Positions 22,850 through 32,891 are shown, counted from the first letter of the stretch. The stretch is 64,000 bases of DNA from Isoetes taiwanensis (GCA_021234155.1 JAJEKV010000049.1:4309487-4373486), one strand, 5' to 3'. Translations and numbers: made by a program. The notes: generated by a model not told the origin, from the letters alone.

Positions 22850-23680
22850 GGGGCAAAGAATGGTCGCAATAGTTTTTTGGATTGCCCCTTGTTAAGAGGC
22901 AATTCGTTTAGGAGAGGGTGGATTTAAGGCATCTTGGGTAAATTCTAGGCATATCTAAAAATCTGACAGCCACAATTATTAGTTGTATTTCCGAGGGTGA
23001 AAAATGTTTTTGTATTTAGTTTTTCATATGGCTTAAGGTCTTTGGTTTTTCAAATGGCAGAAAAGTTGGAGACGCACCAGAAAACTCATTTAAACCTAAT
23101 TTTTAATTACATGCGCTAGTGTAATACTATACTACTTTGGCTAGTGTAATACTTACTATTCTTATCTTACCTTATCTTTTAGCTAGTGCAATTAACTAAG
23201 TATCCATGTTTCTCGTAGCCAAGTATTAGCATGCATTGCCTCAATGAAGATGAGAGGGAGGCATGCTTTGTGCGGATGGGTGGCCAAAATGTCTTTCACT
23301 ATTTTGCAGATGGTGAACGTCTAATTTCCAAAGGCGTTCTTGCCTGGACAATCCACAACTACTTTAAAAAGTCCCAACTGGATTAGTCAATGGTGATGTT
23401 GAAAAGGTGTTTGAAGTCATGGCGTATACGCTCTAGGAGAGGCTAACGACTCACTTATCCTCTAGAACTAAGATGTTTTACATGAGATAGATGTCGATCC
23501 AGCAGCCTCGAACTCCAGAGAAAGGTCAGTAGAAGGTAGTAATGAGACAACACCATTAACCAGATATACTTTAATCCATCTAGAATTTTTACAGAAGGGT
23601 TTCTTATCTTTATAGACTCAAATGATGCCATGTGTGACCAGTTCCTAGGATCGAAGACTATAAGGTTCATGACTATTTCA
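22850..23680. other. Non-coding flank between transposon and GATTC repeat unit
   Basis: No supported gene. GGGGCAA...TTGCCCC at 22850-22895 forms a short inverted repeat. Confidence 0.4.
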
Positions 23681-23769
23681 TTATATATGGACTATTCATA
23701 TATATATACAAGTGTTTGTAATATGATGGATTGCATGATGCCGACCCTTCAAAACACACCCATCGTAAA

Positions 23770-25015
23770 AGATTCCCCTAGATTTCTGAAGATGGACCCA
23801 AGGTTCCTTTAGATTCTGCAATATTCTATGTAGATTCCCGTAGATCCTTGCAGATTCTATGAAGATTCCCCTAGATTCTCCAACATTCTATCAAGATTCT
23901 CAAAGATTTTCGTAGATTTTCTAAGATTCTCTTGAGATTCCCCTAGGTTTTCAAATATTACCCCAAGATTCATCTAGATTTTTCAAGATTCCATGTAGAT
24001 TCTCTTAGATTTCCTAAAATTCTATAAAGATTCCCTAGAATTTCTAAGATTCTCTTGAGATTCCTCTAGATTCTCTAAGATCCTATGAAGATTCCCCTAC
24101 ATTACTCTAGGTTCTTAAAGATTTTATCAAGATTCCCTTAGATTCCCTTACATTCTCAAAGATTCTCTCTTGAACCATGTAGATTCAGATTCTATAAAGA
24201 TTCCCCTAGAATACCTAAGATTCTCTTGAGATTCCTCTAGATTCTTTAAGATCATATGAAGATTCCCCTAGATTTTCCAAAATTGCACCAAGATTCCCGT
24301 AGATACCCTAGATTCTTAAGATTCTACGGAGATTCCCTAAGATTCGCCTAGATTCCCAAAGATTATTCCATGATTCCTCTAGGTTCCTAAAGATTCTATG
24401 AAGATTCTCCTAGATTATTCAAGATTCTATGAAGATTCTTTTAGATTCTTTGAGATTCCATCAAGATTCCCTTAGATTCTCAAAAATTTTAGGAAGATTC
24501 CCCTAGATTTCCAAAGATTCTCTTGGATTCCCAAATATTCTCTTAGATTCTTAATGTTCTACAAAGATTCCCCTAGATTCTTAAGACTCTACAGAAATTC
24601 CCCTAGATTTTATTAAGATTCCCCAAGATTCTCCAAAATTCCATCTAGATTCCCATAGATTTTTAAAGATTTTATGAAGATTCCGTTAGATTCTCCTAGA
24701 TTATCAAAGATTCATTTCAGACTTCCGAAGATTCTCTAAAGATTTCCCTAGATTCCAAAAGAATACCCCAAGATTCCTCTAGATTCTCCGAGATTCTATC
24801 AAGATTTTCTTAGATTCTCTAAGATTCCATTAAGATTCCTCTAGGTTCTTAAAGATTTTATCAAGATTCCCCTAGATTCCCCAAGAAGCGCTTGAGATTC
24901 CTGTAGATTCTTTTGAGATTCCTCTATTTCCATAGACTCTATGAAAATTCTCCTAGATTCCCTCAACTTACTATAGATTCCTTGAATCTCGAAGATTCCA
25001 AAAAGATTCTTAGTG
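23770..25015. repeat. GATTC minisatellite array 1, ~10-11 bp period
   Basis: About 1.25 kb in which GATTC recurs every 10-11 bp in patterns such as AGATTCCCCTAGATTCTC and CTATGAAGATTCCCCTAG. Bases between the GATTC cores vary (CCCTA, TCCAA, TATGAA, TCAAA), giving a degenerate array. It is the core of the ~1.9-kb unit interrupted by the chromovirus and matches the array at 38955-40232. Confidence 0.95.
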
Positions 25016-25258
25016 TTCGATCACGTTGGCTACAGCTGCGACAAAATAGTGGCAAAGCACCACTCATTAGAAAGCTCTCGACGAGAGGAGTCCAATGGCG
25101 TCCGTTCCACCTTCATCCGACCCCTCTACTGCAAGCTACGTGCCTTTGAAGGCGATTAAACAGAAGGAAGCTCTTTAGAAAAGCCATTCATAAATGTTTT
25201 GCCACCTCATTACCTTTTTATTAATGAAAGTGCCACCTCACCTCCTTTTTGTGACGGT

Positions 25259-25296
25259 CCAGGGGAATATACGCCATAAATACGTATATTCCTGGA
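25259..25296. other. LTR-terminal inverted repeat
   Basis: CCAGGGGAATATACG pairs with CGTATATTCCTGG across an ~8-nt loop; the left arm has two extra G. The same structure with changed sequence occurs at the start of the divergent LTR (CAGCATAATATACG ... CGTATATTATACTG, about 11238-11275). Confidence 0.7.
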
Positions 25297-25490
25297 TCCG
25301 TCACTATACAAGTCTATCTTCATAGCCTTGTATACCATAGATTGTGGCACTAGGGGGCATGGCCAAGTTATTCTCATAACTTAGCCAACCATAGGTTTAG
25401 ACCATTATCCACGTGGCCTTAACCTATTGGGCACCCGCCACACAGGACTCACCCGATTGGTGCCACGTGGCATCCTAGGTGGACCTAACT

Positions 25491-25498
25491 TATATAGG
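25491..25498 (+). promoter_or_regulatory. LTR TATA box
   Basis: TATATAGG lies 240 bp into the LTR, preceded by GTGCCACGTGG, which contains a CACGTG E/G-box. It is identically placed in the 3' LTR (about 36823-36830). Transcription would start around 25520. Confidence 0.6.
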
Positions 25499-26904
25499 CC
25501 TAAACCCTAACCCTAGGGCTCTTTCCAGCCCTAGCACCCAGAGACTCACCTACTCGTTCGAAACTCCGTTTCGAACATCGTTTCTTGTGGCATAGGCGGG
25601 TGCAAAGAGCCCCCGGCGAGGGTAGACTCGTTCTTGGAGCAAGAGCAAAGCATCATGTGAGTCGAAGACCATGGAGGCACACGGGATCCGGAGGGAGAGC
25701 TTCGGGGGGGTATGTATGTAGGGTAGTAGTGTGATAGCTTATCTGGAATTAGCATTCCAGATATGCTAGTATCTTGTATCTAGAGTAGAGCCATCCTAGA
25801 ACCCGTATTCAACATCTTGAACCCTAATCAATGAACCCTAACCATTAGTTAGATTTGTATGATTAGGTTAAGATGTTCTTCTTATGATTATTCTCATGAT
25901 GTGATGATTATGTGATGATGGTTGATCATGTTTGCTCCTCTTGTTTTGGGAAGGGGGGTAGAGACCTAGGGCCATATGTAGTATGCTCCTAGAGTAGATC
26001 CCTTAGTTCCTATTAGATGCGGCTTTGTGCATAGGAGCCCAAAGAGGCTATCGGGGCTATGATATGACTCGGCACCACATAACTTGGGGCTAGAGGGAAT
26101 GTGGAGGAGGATCCCTGCCGAGTGGTGGGGGCCGGGGGATCCCATAGTGGGCTAGGCTTATGGTCGGTCACCTGGGTGTGGGCCGAGCATGGGTCCGACA
26201 CCTCACAGGGCAATGGGTCGCCCGCCTCTTGAGAGCTGCAAGTGTTGGCTTGGCTCTCGTTTCGGGGTTAAGTCGGTGCGGATGGGTGTGTCGCCCACGA
26301 TTCTCTAGCCGCCATACGGAACCCCTAGACCACAGGAAGGGGAGATGCAACCCTTTCTGCCTCATTGGACCGGGGAGATGCAACTTTGGAGTAGTCCCAG
26401 ATGGGTGATACCATGGGATTTGCGTATCAGGAAGGCTAGAGTCATGCGAGCTGATTTAGCCCATGCGCAAAGTATGCGGGGAGGGGCGGATGGAGTGGTC
26501 AACCCTAGCCATTGTTCTATGCCAGCCCTCGCCATTGCCATGACTCGGTCTGCTCTATCGTGAGGCCTAGCCGGTCAGTCATCTTCCTTATGAGTCTGAG
26601 CCTGGGTAGGAGCTCTCATGTTTTACGGTTTGTGTTTATCATCCTTGTATTGATCTATGTGTGATGCACTACCCTTCGGGGTAGTATTTAAATGTTTGAT
26701 GCTAGTTCTGACGTGTTATCGCTTCCGCTGTTATAGGAGCCCATAGGGGAAGGGCGCGCAAGACACCTTCGTATTCCCTGCCCGCACTAGGGGTCGTCTC
26801 AGAGTGCGGGGTAGACGAAGGGCCCGTGCGGTTGTTGAGCCGGACGGGGGATTTCCTGCCGAGTGTACGGCTGGGCGCCGTATGTTTAGCAGGGAGCGTC
26901 ACAA

Positions 26905-26916
26905 TGGTATCAGAGC
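26905..26916 (+). other. Primer binding site for initiator tRNA-Met
   Basis: TGGTATCAGAGC begins two bases after the LTR end and is the standard plant retrotransposon PBS complementary to the 3' end of initiator tRNA-Met. Confidence 0.95.
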
Positions 26917-26919
26917 GAT

Positions 26920-26939
26920 GTTCTTGGTTGACCAAGAAC
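26920..26939. other. Perfect hairpin directly after the PBS
   Basis: GTTCTTGGTTGACCAAGAAC forms an 8-bp perfect stem with a TTGA loop four bases downstream of the primer site, a place where retroelement RNAs often carry dimerisation or packaging structures. Confidence 0.6.
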
Positions 26940-27382
26940 TAGCACTGACCATAACCATGAAAGTAGTCTAACAGGCCTATAGGGGTGTGAAATAAACATT
27001 TCCACCATCGAACCGCGAAAATAGGGAAAAAAATTTTCTCCTAGGTAGTGGGTCAGGAATTAGGTTAAGTGTTAGACGAAGAATAAATGAGTCAAATTTA
27101 CCTTCTAGTAAATTTGGAGTGAAAATTATGCATCTGCATCAAATTTCACTTAAAATGGGTCGAAGAATCATACCAATCGGAGACCCGAGTGAAAATTGGC
27201 GCAAATCCATAATTAACACCTCAAACCATTAGGAAATTTGAAAATTTAAAGGTATAATACGAATTTTAGCATATATTAAAAATCAAATATACATTAATAA
27301 TAAGGGTACTATAGAGTAATTAATAAGGGGGGCTAATAAGTAGGCCTATTAATGGTAGGGAATATTCTCAGGGACCCTCCTC

Positions 27383-27390
27383 TTTAAATA
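27383..27390 (+). promoter_or_regulatory. TATA-like box upstream of the H3-like gene
   Basis: TTTAAATA within CCTCCTCTTTAAATATCCC lies 89 bp before the ATG at 27479 and is followed by a C/T-rich leader. It suggests, but does not prove, internal initiation separate from the LTR. Confidence 0.35.
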
Positions 27391-27478
27391 TCCCTGACAC
27401 CTCATTTTCCCTCCAAACTTTCCTCCACCTTATCTCTCTTGATCAGCCTTACGTCACTCGTTTTCTAGACCGTCAAGT

Positions 27479-28592
27479 ATGGCTCGAACCAAGCAGACAG
27501 CCAGGAGGGCAGGTGAGCGACCTACACTCTCGATGGCACACTTAGCAGCAGGTCGCCATACGAAGAAAATCCCAGAGCACCTTCGACCCAAGAAGGGGGA
27601 AGAGGAGCTTCCCTCCAGCAGCAGCGACGAAACCTACCACGACGCTGAGGAGGAGGCGCCCAATAGCAGCAGCTCTTCGTCGGCGGGGACCCAGAGAACT
27701 GACGAGTCCCGCCATTTTGGGCCTCACTCGGACACGGAAGTGGAGGAGGAGGTAGAAGAGCAAGTCGAGGAGCAGGTGGAAGAGGCGGGCCCTTCAGTGC
27801 CGAAGAAGAAGGGCAAGGAGAAGGTTGCTGAGTGGCCAGAAGAGAGGGCCGCTAGGAAGAAGAGGGAACGGGAGCGGAGTTATGGGCAAAGCAAGAGAGA
27901 AGAAGAAGAGAAGGAACGACGGGCCTCGCAAGACCGCCGGGCTATTGAAGAACCGCAGCGGAGGAGGTAGAAGAGGAGGTCAAGAGGAAGAAGACGAGGG
28001 AGGACGAGCGCCACGGGAACCCTCAAAACCTCGACGCTAGACCACCTTACCCAAAGTGGCCCAAGCCACCTAAGGTGGTCAAGAAGCGTATATGGCGAGC
28101 TTAATCGCTCGCCTCGAAGAGGAGCGCCTCTTCGACGCCGCCTTTAAAGCATACCAGAATAATCCGCCGGGCCGGGACGAGGTATAATGACCGGTATTGC
28201 CGCCGAACGCCGACCGCCACGGGGAGGGGCGGCCGAAAGCAAGAACCAGCCTGCCGCCACCGCCACCACCGGAGAAGCCGAAGAAGGTTTATCACGGGCC
28301 TAATTCGGTACACTCCCGTGTTTTCCGGGAGATTAGGCACTTTCAACAGTGCACTAATCTCCTGATTAGGAAGGCACCGTTCGAGCGGCTCATGCGGGAG
28401 GTAATGAGGAGTTAAATCACCAGGACTACGAGGGTGGCGCCGCTCACAACTCGGGTGTTGCAGGTAGCCGCTGAGGCCGAGCTCACCCAGTTGTTCGAGG
28501 AAGGGAACCTCTGCACGATCCATGCGAAGAGGGTGACCCTGATGCCCAAGGACATAAACTTGGTGCGTCGCATCCGCAAGGAATACCCTTGA
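27479..28592 (+). pseudogene. Histone H3-like gene carried by the retrotransposon
   Basis: The ATG at 27479 encodes MARTKQTARRAGERPTLSMA; after Met removal residues 1-8 equal the H3 tail and Lys9 is Arg. The frame then runs through Ser/Glu-rich and Lys/Arg-rich linker sequence. The histone fold begins at about 28326: REIRHFQQCTNLLIRKAPFE (alpha-N) and RLMREVM, then [20 protein letters not shown] (alpha-2) and [20 protein letters not shown] (alpha-3). Cys and His of the H3-H3 interface (C-x-x-H) and the M-P-K-D motif are kept. RHFQ and TNLLI recall CENH3. The distance from tail to fold is about 280 codons, against ~48 in H3. As read, there are frame changes near 27953 and 28091, tandem stops at 28182-28187 and a stop at 28413. 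It lies in sense between PBS and gag. Confidence 0.93.
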
Positions 28593-28790
28593 GGATGCAG
28601 TTTTGTCTAAACTAATGTAATTATTGAGTTTTCCCCACAAATATAAAATTTTGTTGTAAAGTGACTTCAATTTTTGTATAAAAATGTGTCTAAGTTGCTT
28701 AAATTTTAGTTAGTTGTAGCCATCATGACTGTAAGCATCCAAATAGGGTAAATTAGTAAAGGTGTTATAGGCAAATCAGTCAAAGTTTGG
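28593..28790. other. AT-rich spacer after the H3-like gene
   Basis: Likely 3' untranslated DNA; TGTAATTATTGAG and ATATAAAATTTTGTTG could act in polyadenylation. No coding signal. Confidence 0.35.
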
Positions 28791-28794
28791 CCAG

Positions 28795-29085
28795 AACAGC
28801 CGAAATCGGAAGGCTGTGCGAAAATAGCCTTTCCGCCCCTCACGGAAGGCCCAAATTCGCATAGCCACCCGGTTTCGCCATGTCTGACTAAATTTTGCCC
28901 AATTAGCCCAGGGAAAGATCCAAATTAGGTTAGAAAATTCCAAATAAGTATGCTAGGATCTTCAAATTTCCCAAAACTCTTAATAGAAGTCCCAAACAGC
29001 CGAAATTGGAAGGCTGTGCGAAAATAGCCTTTCCGCCCCTCACGGAAGGCCCAAATTCGCATAGCCACCCGGTTTCGCCCATTTT
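28795..29085. repeat. Paired ~80-bp direct repeat with hairpin potential
   Basis: A segment of about 80 bp (about 28797-28877) recurs almost unchanged about 197 bp downstream (about 28994-29080); one visible difference is CGAAATCGG versus CGAAATTGG. Each copy can fold: GCCTTTCCG pairs with CGGAAGGC around a short loop, and GTGCGAA can pair with TTCGCAT. The pair sits between the two accessory genes. Confidence 0.85.
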
Positions 29086-29251
29086 TGCCTAGATTCACCA
29101 ATTTTCATCCAACAAACTGCCATGTAGTATTTTTTGCTTTGCTTTGCTTAGAGTTGCACTTCATGGTAGTTCATTTGGACACCCATGGCCATAGATTTGA
29201 AATTTTCCCCATTAGGAACCCTTGTGCACGGAACCCGAGGCAGCCCTAGTC

Positions 29252-29258
29252 TATAAAA
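29252..29258 (+). promoter_or_regulatory. TATA box upstream of the second accessory gene
   Basis: TATAAAA in AGTCTATAAAAGGGGG is a strong plant TATA match placed 112 bp before the ATG at 29370, with a C/T-rich leader in between. It implies a promoter inside the retroelement. Confidence 0.55.
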
Positions 29259-29369
29259 GGGGGCCTCATTTGTCATTTTCTCCCCATCAAAACTACTCCC
29301 AGCCCTCTTGGCGATTTCCTAGCTCCTTGCTTATTCTCTTTAGCCATTTTTCATACTCCTTACAGCTCA

Positions 29370-30887
29370 ATGGCGCCATCAAGCTTTGTCAGATGGTACA
29401 ATGAGGCAAATCACATCCGTGAATTCCCTGCTGAGCAAGCCTTCCATGTCTTCGATCATCTCTTTGACCTTCATGCCACCTTGACTAGAACTCCCTACTA
29501 CACTGACATAATTTGCCAGTATGATCAGCAAGTCTTACCCTGGGAAGTTAGTTTGCCACCTAGGGGAGGGAAATGGGTACATCTCTAGACTCTCTGTCAC
29601 AAGCCATAGGAGGGGGATCTAGGATCAAGAATAAGTTATGGGATAGAACAAGAAACATGCCAGACTACATGACCTGCAAACATCATAGGCATAGGTACGT
29701 CTCAAACCAAGCAGCCTTAGCTTTGTTCATGCAGTACAGGGCAGTTAACCAACCAGGGGAGCCGTCAATTCAACCTTTGGATTTGGCACCTCTCGACACT
29801 CGGGCAGCACAGATAAGCATCCAGGAGATCGAGAGTACGGCGTACGAACACTACGGCTCCACATCAGAGGCACCTGTGTTGCAGATTGAGCAGGATTATG
29901 AGGAGGAAGAGGAGGAGAACCCAAGTTGGGAGATGAGGGAGGCAGGAAGGATGGAGAGGCGTCTAGCTCGACAACAGGAAGTGCTAAGGCGAGACTTCGA
30001 GCCACCAAAGGGGTATCACGGCCCTCACTCCGGTGATCATCGACGGCGAGGAGTACATATTTGCCAACGACATCCTCAACCTCCTCTATTGTCAAGAAGA
30101 AGGCCTCAGGACCGACGAACTTCTAAGCCTAATGGTAAAGGAGCAGGGCAGCGACTTCATCGACTATGATTATCAAGAAATTCCAAGGGAAGTGGCTGAG
30201 CGACATTCCTATGCTGGGGAAACTATGTCGGACATCCAGGCATACCAACAGATAAGGCGGATGTATCAGCAGCAAGAACCCATCATTCCAGAAGAAGAAT
30301 TCTAGGAGATCCAAAGCAGGTTGTACAAGCCGGGAAGAGGCCCAAGCTCCAGCAGACCAGTGCACTCTAGGAGCATGCGGGAAGCACCTGGCAGCATCAA
30401 TCTGGAGAACGCAGCAACAATGTGGAGGGACCATGAGGATCTCGTCGCATTAGACGTTTTCGGCGAAGCTGCTCAGAGGAGGGGTACGGGAACCGCGGCG
30501 GGAGGCAGGGATAAGTCACCCAGGTACTATCTTCCGGTCCTTAGCCAGGGGCAGATGGTAGTTCTTCACAAGGAGTTCAGCCCAAGAGGGGAAGAATCCG
30601 TCGCGCTCCTTATCGCACTCTCAGGGTTTGGTCAGCATGCTAAGATAGATTATGGAGTAGACCATGTTATCCTCTTCAAGAGATCAGTAGCACTTCATGC
30701 TCTTGACTTCGCAAGGGGCCACATCAGGGACGCGCACTTATCAGTAGTGGCGGCAACTGCACCAGAACTTCCGGCACCACAGATGGCAAGAGCACTGGAA
30801 GGAGGATCGGCGGCAAGAATCCTGCAGAACACGGGCAAGGGCATAGGATTCAAGAAAATCAAGAACTTCTTCAAGCGACATCGTTGA
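29370..30887 (+). pseudogene. Second accessory gene of the retrotransposon, unrecognised
   Basis: Three frames join into one coherent ~505-codon gene: 29370-29575, 29573-30012 and 30013-30887. The second junction lies at a GGGG run at 30010-30013, and a TAG at 30303-30305 interrupts the last frame. The product starts MAPSSFVRWYNEANHIREFP, has an acidic middle (QDYEEEEEENPSWEMR), a segment VIIDGEEYIFANDILNLLYC, a later block YYLPVLSQGQMVVLHKEFSP and a basic C-terminus GIGFKKIKNFFKRHR. I recognise no domain. It precedes gag, has its own TATA box, and is not a known part of gypsy gag-pol. A structural, nuclear-import or anti-silencing role would be speculation. Confidence 0.65.
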
Positions 30888-30889
30888 TG

Positions 30890-31205
30890 GAAAACTTGTT
30901 TTGTTAATTAATTAAAGTGTATTGTAACTCTTTCTTCAGTATTATCATTTAATTCATTCCTATATACTAATTAATGTATTACCATAATTTTGACTTGTAA
31001 ATGAAATTTTCACATGATTTCTTTTGTACCTAACAACAATTTAATTGTAAGCAAAAATGACTATTGCCTAACTTAATAACATGTATTGATGATCGACCCT
31101 TGCAGCAAGGAACTCAAGTGCAGGATCTCAAGACCAGCACCGACAACGCAATTGGGTACCAAGGAATTTGTTTGGCAGAGAACAAGAAGACTTTGAGCAG
31201 GATAT
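30890..31205. other. Spacer before gag with possible splice acceptor
   Basis: AT-rich sequence ending with CGACCCTTGCAG|CAAGG at about 31096-31110, a plausible 3' splice site, which would let a spliced RNA place gag near the LTR leader. An in-frame stop precedes the gag ATG at 31206. Confidence 0.35.
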
Positions 31206-32891
31206 ATGTCACCAGAGGCAGTCAACGCAAGGTTGGTGCAGATGAGGAACCAGATGCAACACCTCATCAACTGGGCGACACCTCTGATGAATACACAGGA
31301 AGATGGACCTCAACCTCCACCTTGCCCTCCAGGTGGTGATGAAGCTCCTCAGCAGGAAGAGGAGGGCAACCACGGGAACGTCAGGGATAGGAGACGGAGA
31401 AGGAGAACCAGAAGCCCATCATCATCTAGCTCCAGCTCATCAGACAGTTCTTCCAGTGAGGACAGCTCTAGCTCTGACAGTCAGTCCGATACATCTAGAG
31501 CAAGGAAAAGGGCAAGAAAGACGGATGATTATCAGAAAAAGGTGGATAGTGCTATGAGCAACGTATGGAAGACAAAGAAGCTGGGCCAGTTCTCAGGGAA
31601 AGACAGATCAGGCATGGAGGCTGAAGCATGGCTTGATGAAATGGAAGAATTTGGCAACTCCTACGGTATGAAAGACAAGGACATAGGGAAAGTTGCTACA
31701 GCTAACCTTATCGGGCCGGCAAGGATCTGGTGGAAGGGATATGCTAAGTCCAACAAGCTGAAGAGGAACAATTGCAGATTTAAGACTTTCAGCAAGGCTT
31801 TTCGTAAGCACTATGTACCAAGATCTCATACCAGTAGGCAGATCCAACAGTTCTACAGGCTGAACCAGGGTAGCTTGACGGTAGCTAAGTATACCAAAGA
31901 ATTCATGAGACTCAGACTCCATGTTCCTGGAGTCTCCGAAAGGCAAGCAGTGGACACCTACATTGAAGGGTTGAACAGTAACATCAAGAGGCTTGTTAGA
32001 GCAATCAACCCAAGGTCAGTTGCAGAGGCCGAAGATAAAGCTATAAGTTTGGAGGGGGTACCGGCAACTCCAGCAGAGAAGCAGTCAACCTTCAGGGGTA
32101 AGAGTTCAGGGCAGTATCAGGGGCAATATCAGGGTAAGCAATCAGCAGCTACACCATCAGGAGGCCAGCAGCAGGGTAAGAGTCAGAATAAAGCCTTTGG
32201 GGACCGTAAGCCACAGAATGCATCAGGGGGCAGTGCTCTTAAGCATCTTCTAGACAGTCTGCCGAAGGAAAAGAGACAGGAATGCATTGAGAAAAAGTTA
32301 TGCTTCAGATGCTTCCAGCCAGGGCACCGAACACATGATTGTCCATTCGTCATGCAGGCAGCCTTGGCAGAACTTGTGGATTGGGATTCCCCAACAGAAG
32401 CGGATGAAGACGACGACCAGCAGGAGGCCCAGGATTTCATAGATGGTGAGTGCCACGTATGTGCAAACATTGAGTCAGGTGATATTGAGAATCAGTCGAC
32501 TGTCATTGCGGCTGATGGGATCATAGATAGTAATCCATATGTAGTCCTCATAGATACAGGTAGCTCTCACAATTTTGCATCTCCTAGGTTGGCTGCCCTA
32601 ATGAAGAACAAGGTATTGAAGTCTAAGCCAAGGCCAGTGGCTATGGCAAATGGCGCCATTCGGCACACTAAGGGGAGGAGGATCATCTTTGACATAGACC
32701 TTAGTGGGGTTAAGTGGCCGATGGGGGCGGAAGTCATGGATATCGGAAGATATGATCTTATAGTGGGGATGGAATTCTTGAAGCCAGCTAAAGCCATGAT
32801 TGATTGCGATTGGAACGAAGTCACCATGACGGCACCAGACGGCAGCAAATTGATAGTGAAAGGTAAGAAGGTAGATTCTCCCATGCAGTGA
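31206..32891 (+). CDS. Gag and aspartic protease of the chromovirus
   Basis: 561 codons. Residues 1-110 are Pro/Arg/Ser-rich, with an Arg run followed by a long Ser tract. Residues ~125-290 are the retrotrans-gag capsid-like region (AWLDEMEEFGNSYGM, ARIWWKGYAKSN, KYTKEFMRLRLHVPG). A Gln/Gly-rich linker leads to a CX2CX4HX4C zinc knuckle, CFRCFQPGHRTHDC, at residue 366. The retropepsin-like active site VLIDTGSSHNFASP starts about residue 447 (Asp450-Thr-Gly). Gag coats RNA and the protease processes the polyprotein. The frame ends at a TGA (32889-32891); the next domain continues in the same frame, so this stop is either a point change, a read-through site or an error. Confidence 0.95.
   Translation: MSPEAVNARLVQMRNQMQHLINWATPLMNTQEDGPQPPPCPPGGDEAPQQEEEGNHGNVRDRRRRRRTRSPSSSSSSSSDSSSSEDSSSSDSQSDTSRARKRARKTDDYQKKVDSAMSNVWKTKKLGQFSGKDRSGMEAEAWLDEMEEFGNSYGMKDKDIGKVATANLIGPARIWWKGYAKSNKLKRNNCRFKTFSKAFRKHYVPRSHTSRQIQQFYRLNQGSLTVAKYTKEFMRLRLHVPGVSERQAVDTYIEGLNSNIKRLVRAINPRSVAEAEDKAISLEGVPATPAEKQSTFRGKSSGQYQGQYQGKQSAATPSGGQQQGKSQNKAFGDRKPQNASGGSALKHLLDSLPKEKRQECIEKKLCFRCFQPGHRTHDCPFVMQAALAELVDWDSPTEADEDDDQQEAQDFIDGECHVCANIESGDIENQSTVIAADGIIDSNPYVVLIDTGSSHNFASPRLAALMKNKVLKSKPRPVAMANGAIRHTKGRRIIFDIDLSGVKWPMGAEVMDIGRYDLIVGMEFLKPAKAMIDCDWNEVTMTAPDGSKLIVKGKKVDSPMQ

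Larger units (their letters stand above)
25250..26903 (+). repeat. 5' LTR of the chromovirus
   Basis: 1654 bp, TGTGACGG...GCGTCACA with 7-bp inverted ends. It contains a near-terminal hairpin, a TATATAGG box at 25491 followed by CCTAAACCCTAACCCTAGGG, and a GC-rich R/U5-like part. Compared with the 3' LTR it shows many short indels at CAG/CTG sites. Confidence 0.97.

Noticed and set aside
23770-25015. Possible CRISPR-like array
   Set aside because: The GATTC repeat is too short, spacers are 5-6 bp and not unique, and the DNA is plant nuclear; it is a minisatellite.
25545-25560. tRNA-like box B (ACTCGTTCGAAACTCC) in the LTR
   Set aside because: No box A or cloverleaf could be built around it.
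28101-28670. 189-codon minus-strand open frame across the histone-like fold
   Set aside because: It is the antisense of the H3-like coding region; the plus-strand product aligns with H3 and the minus-strand product resembles nothing.
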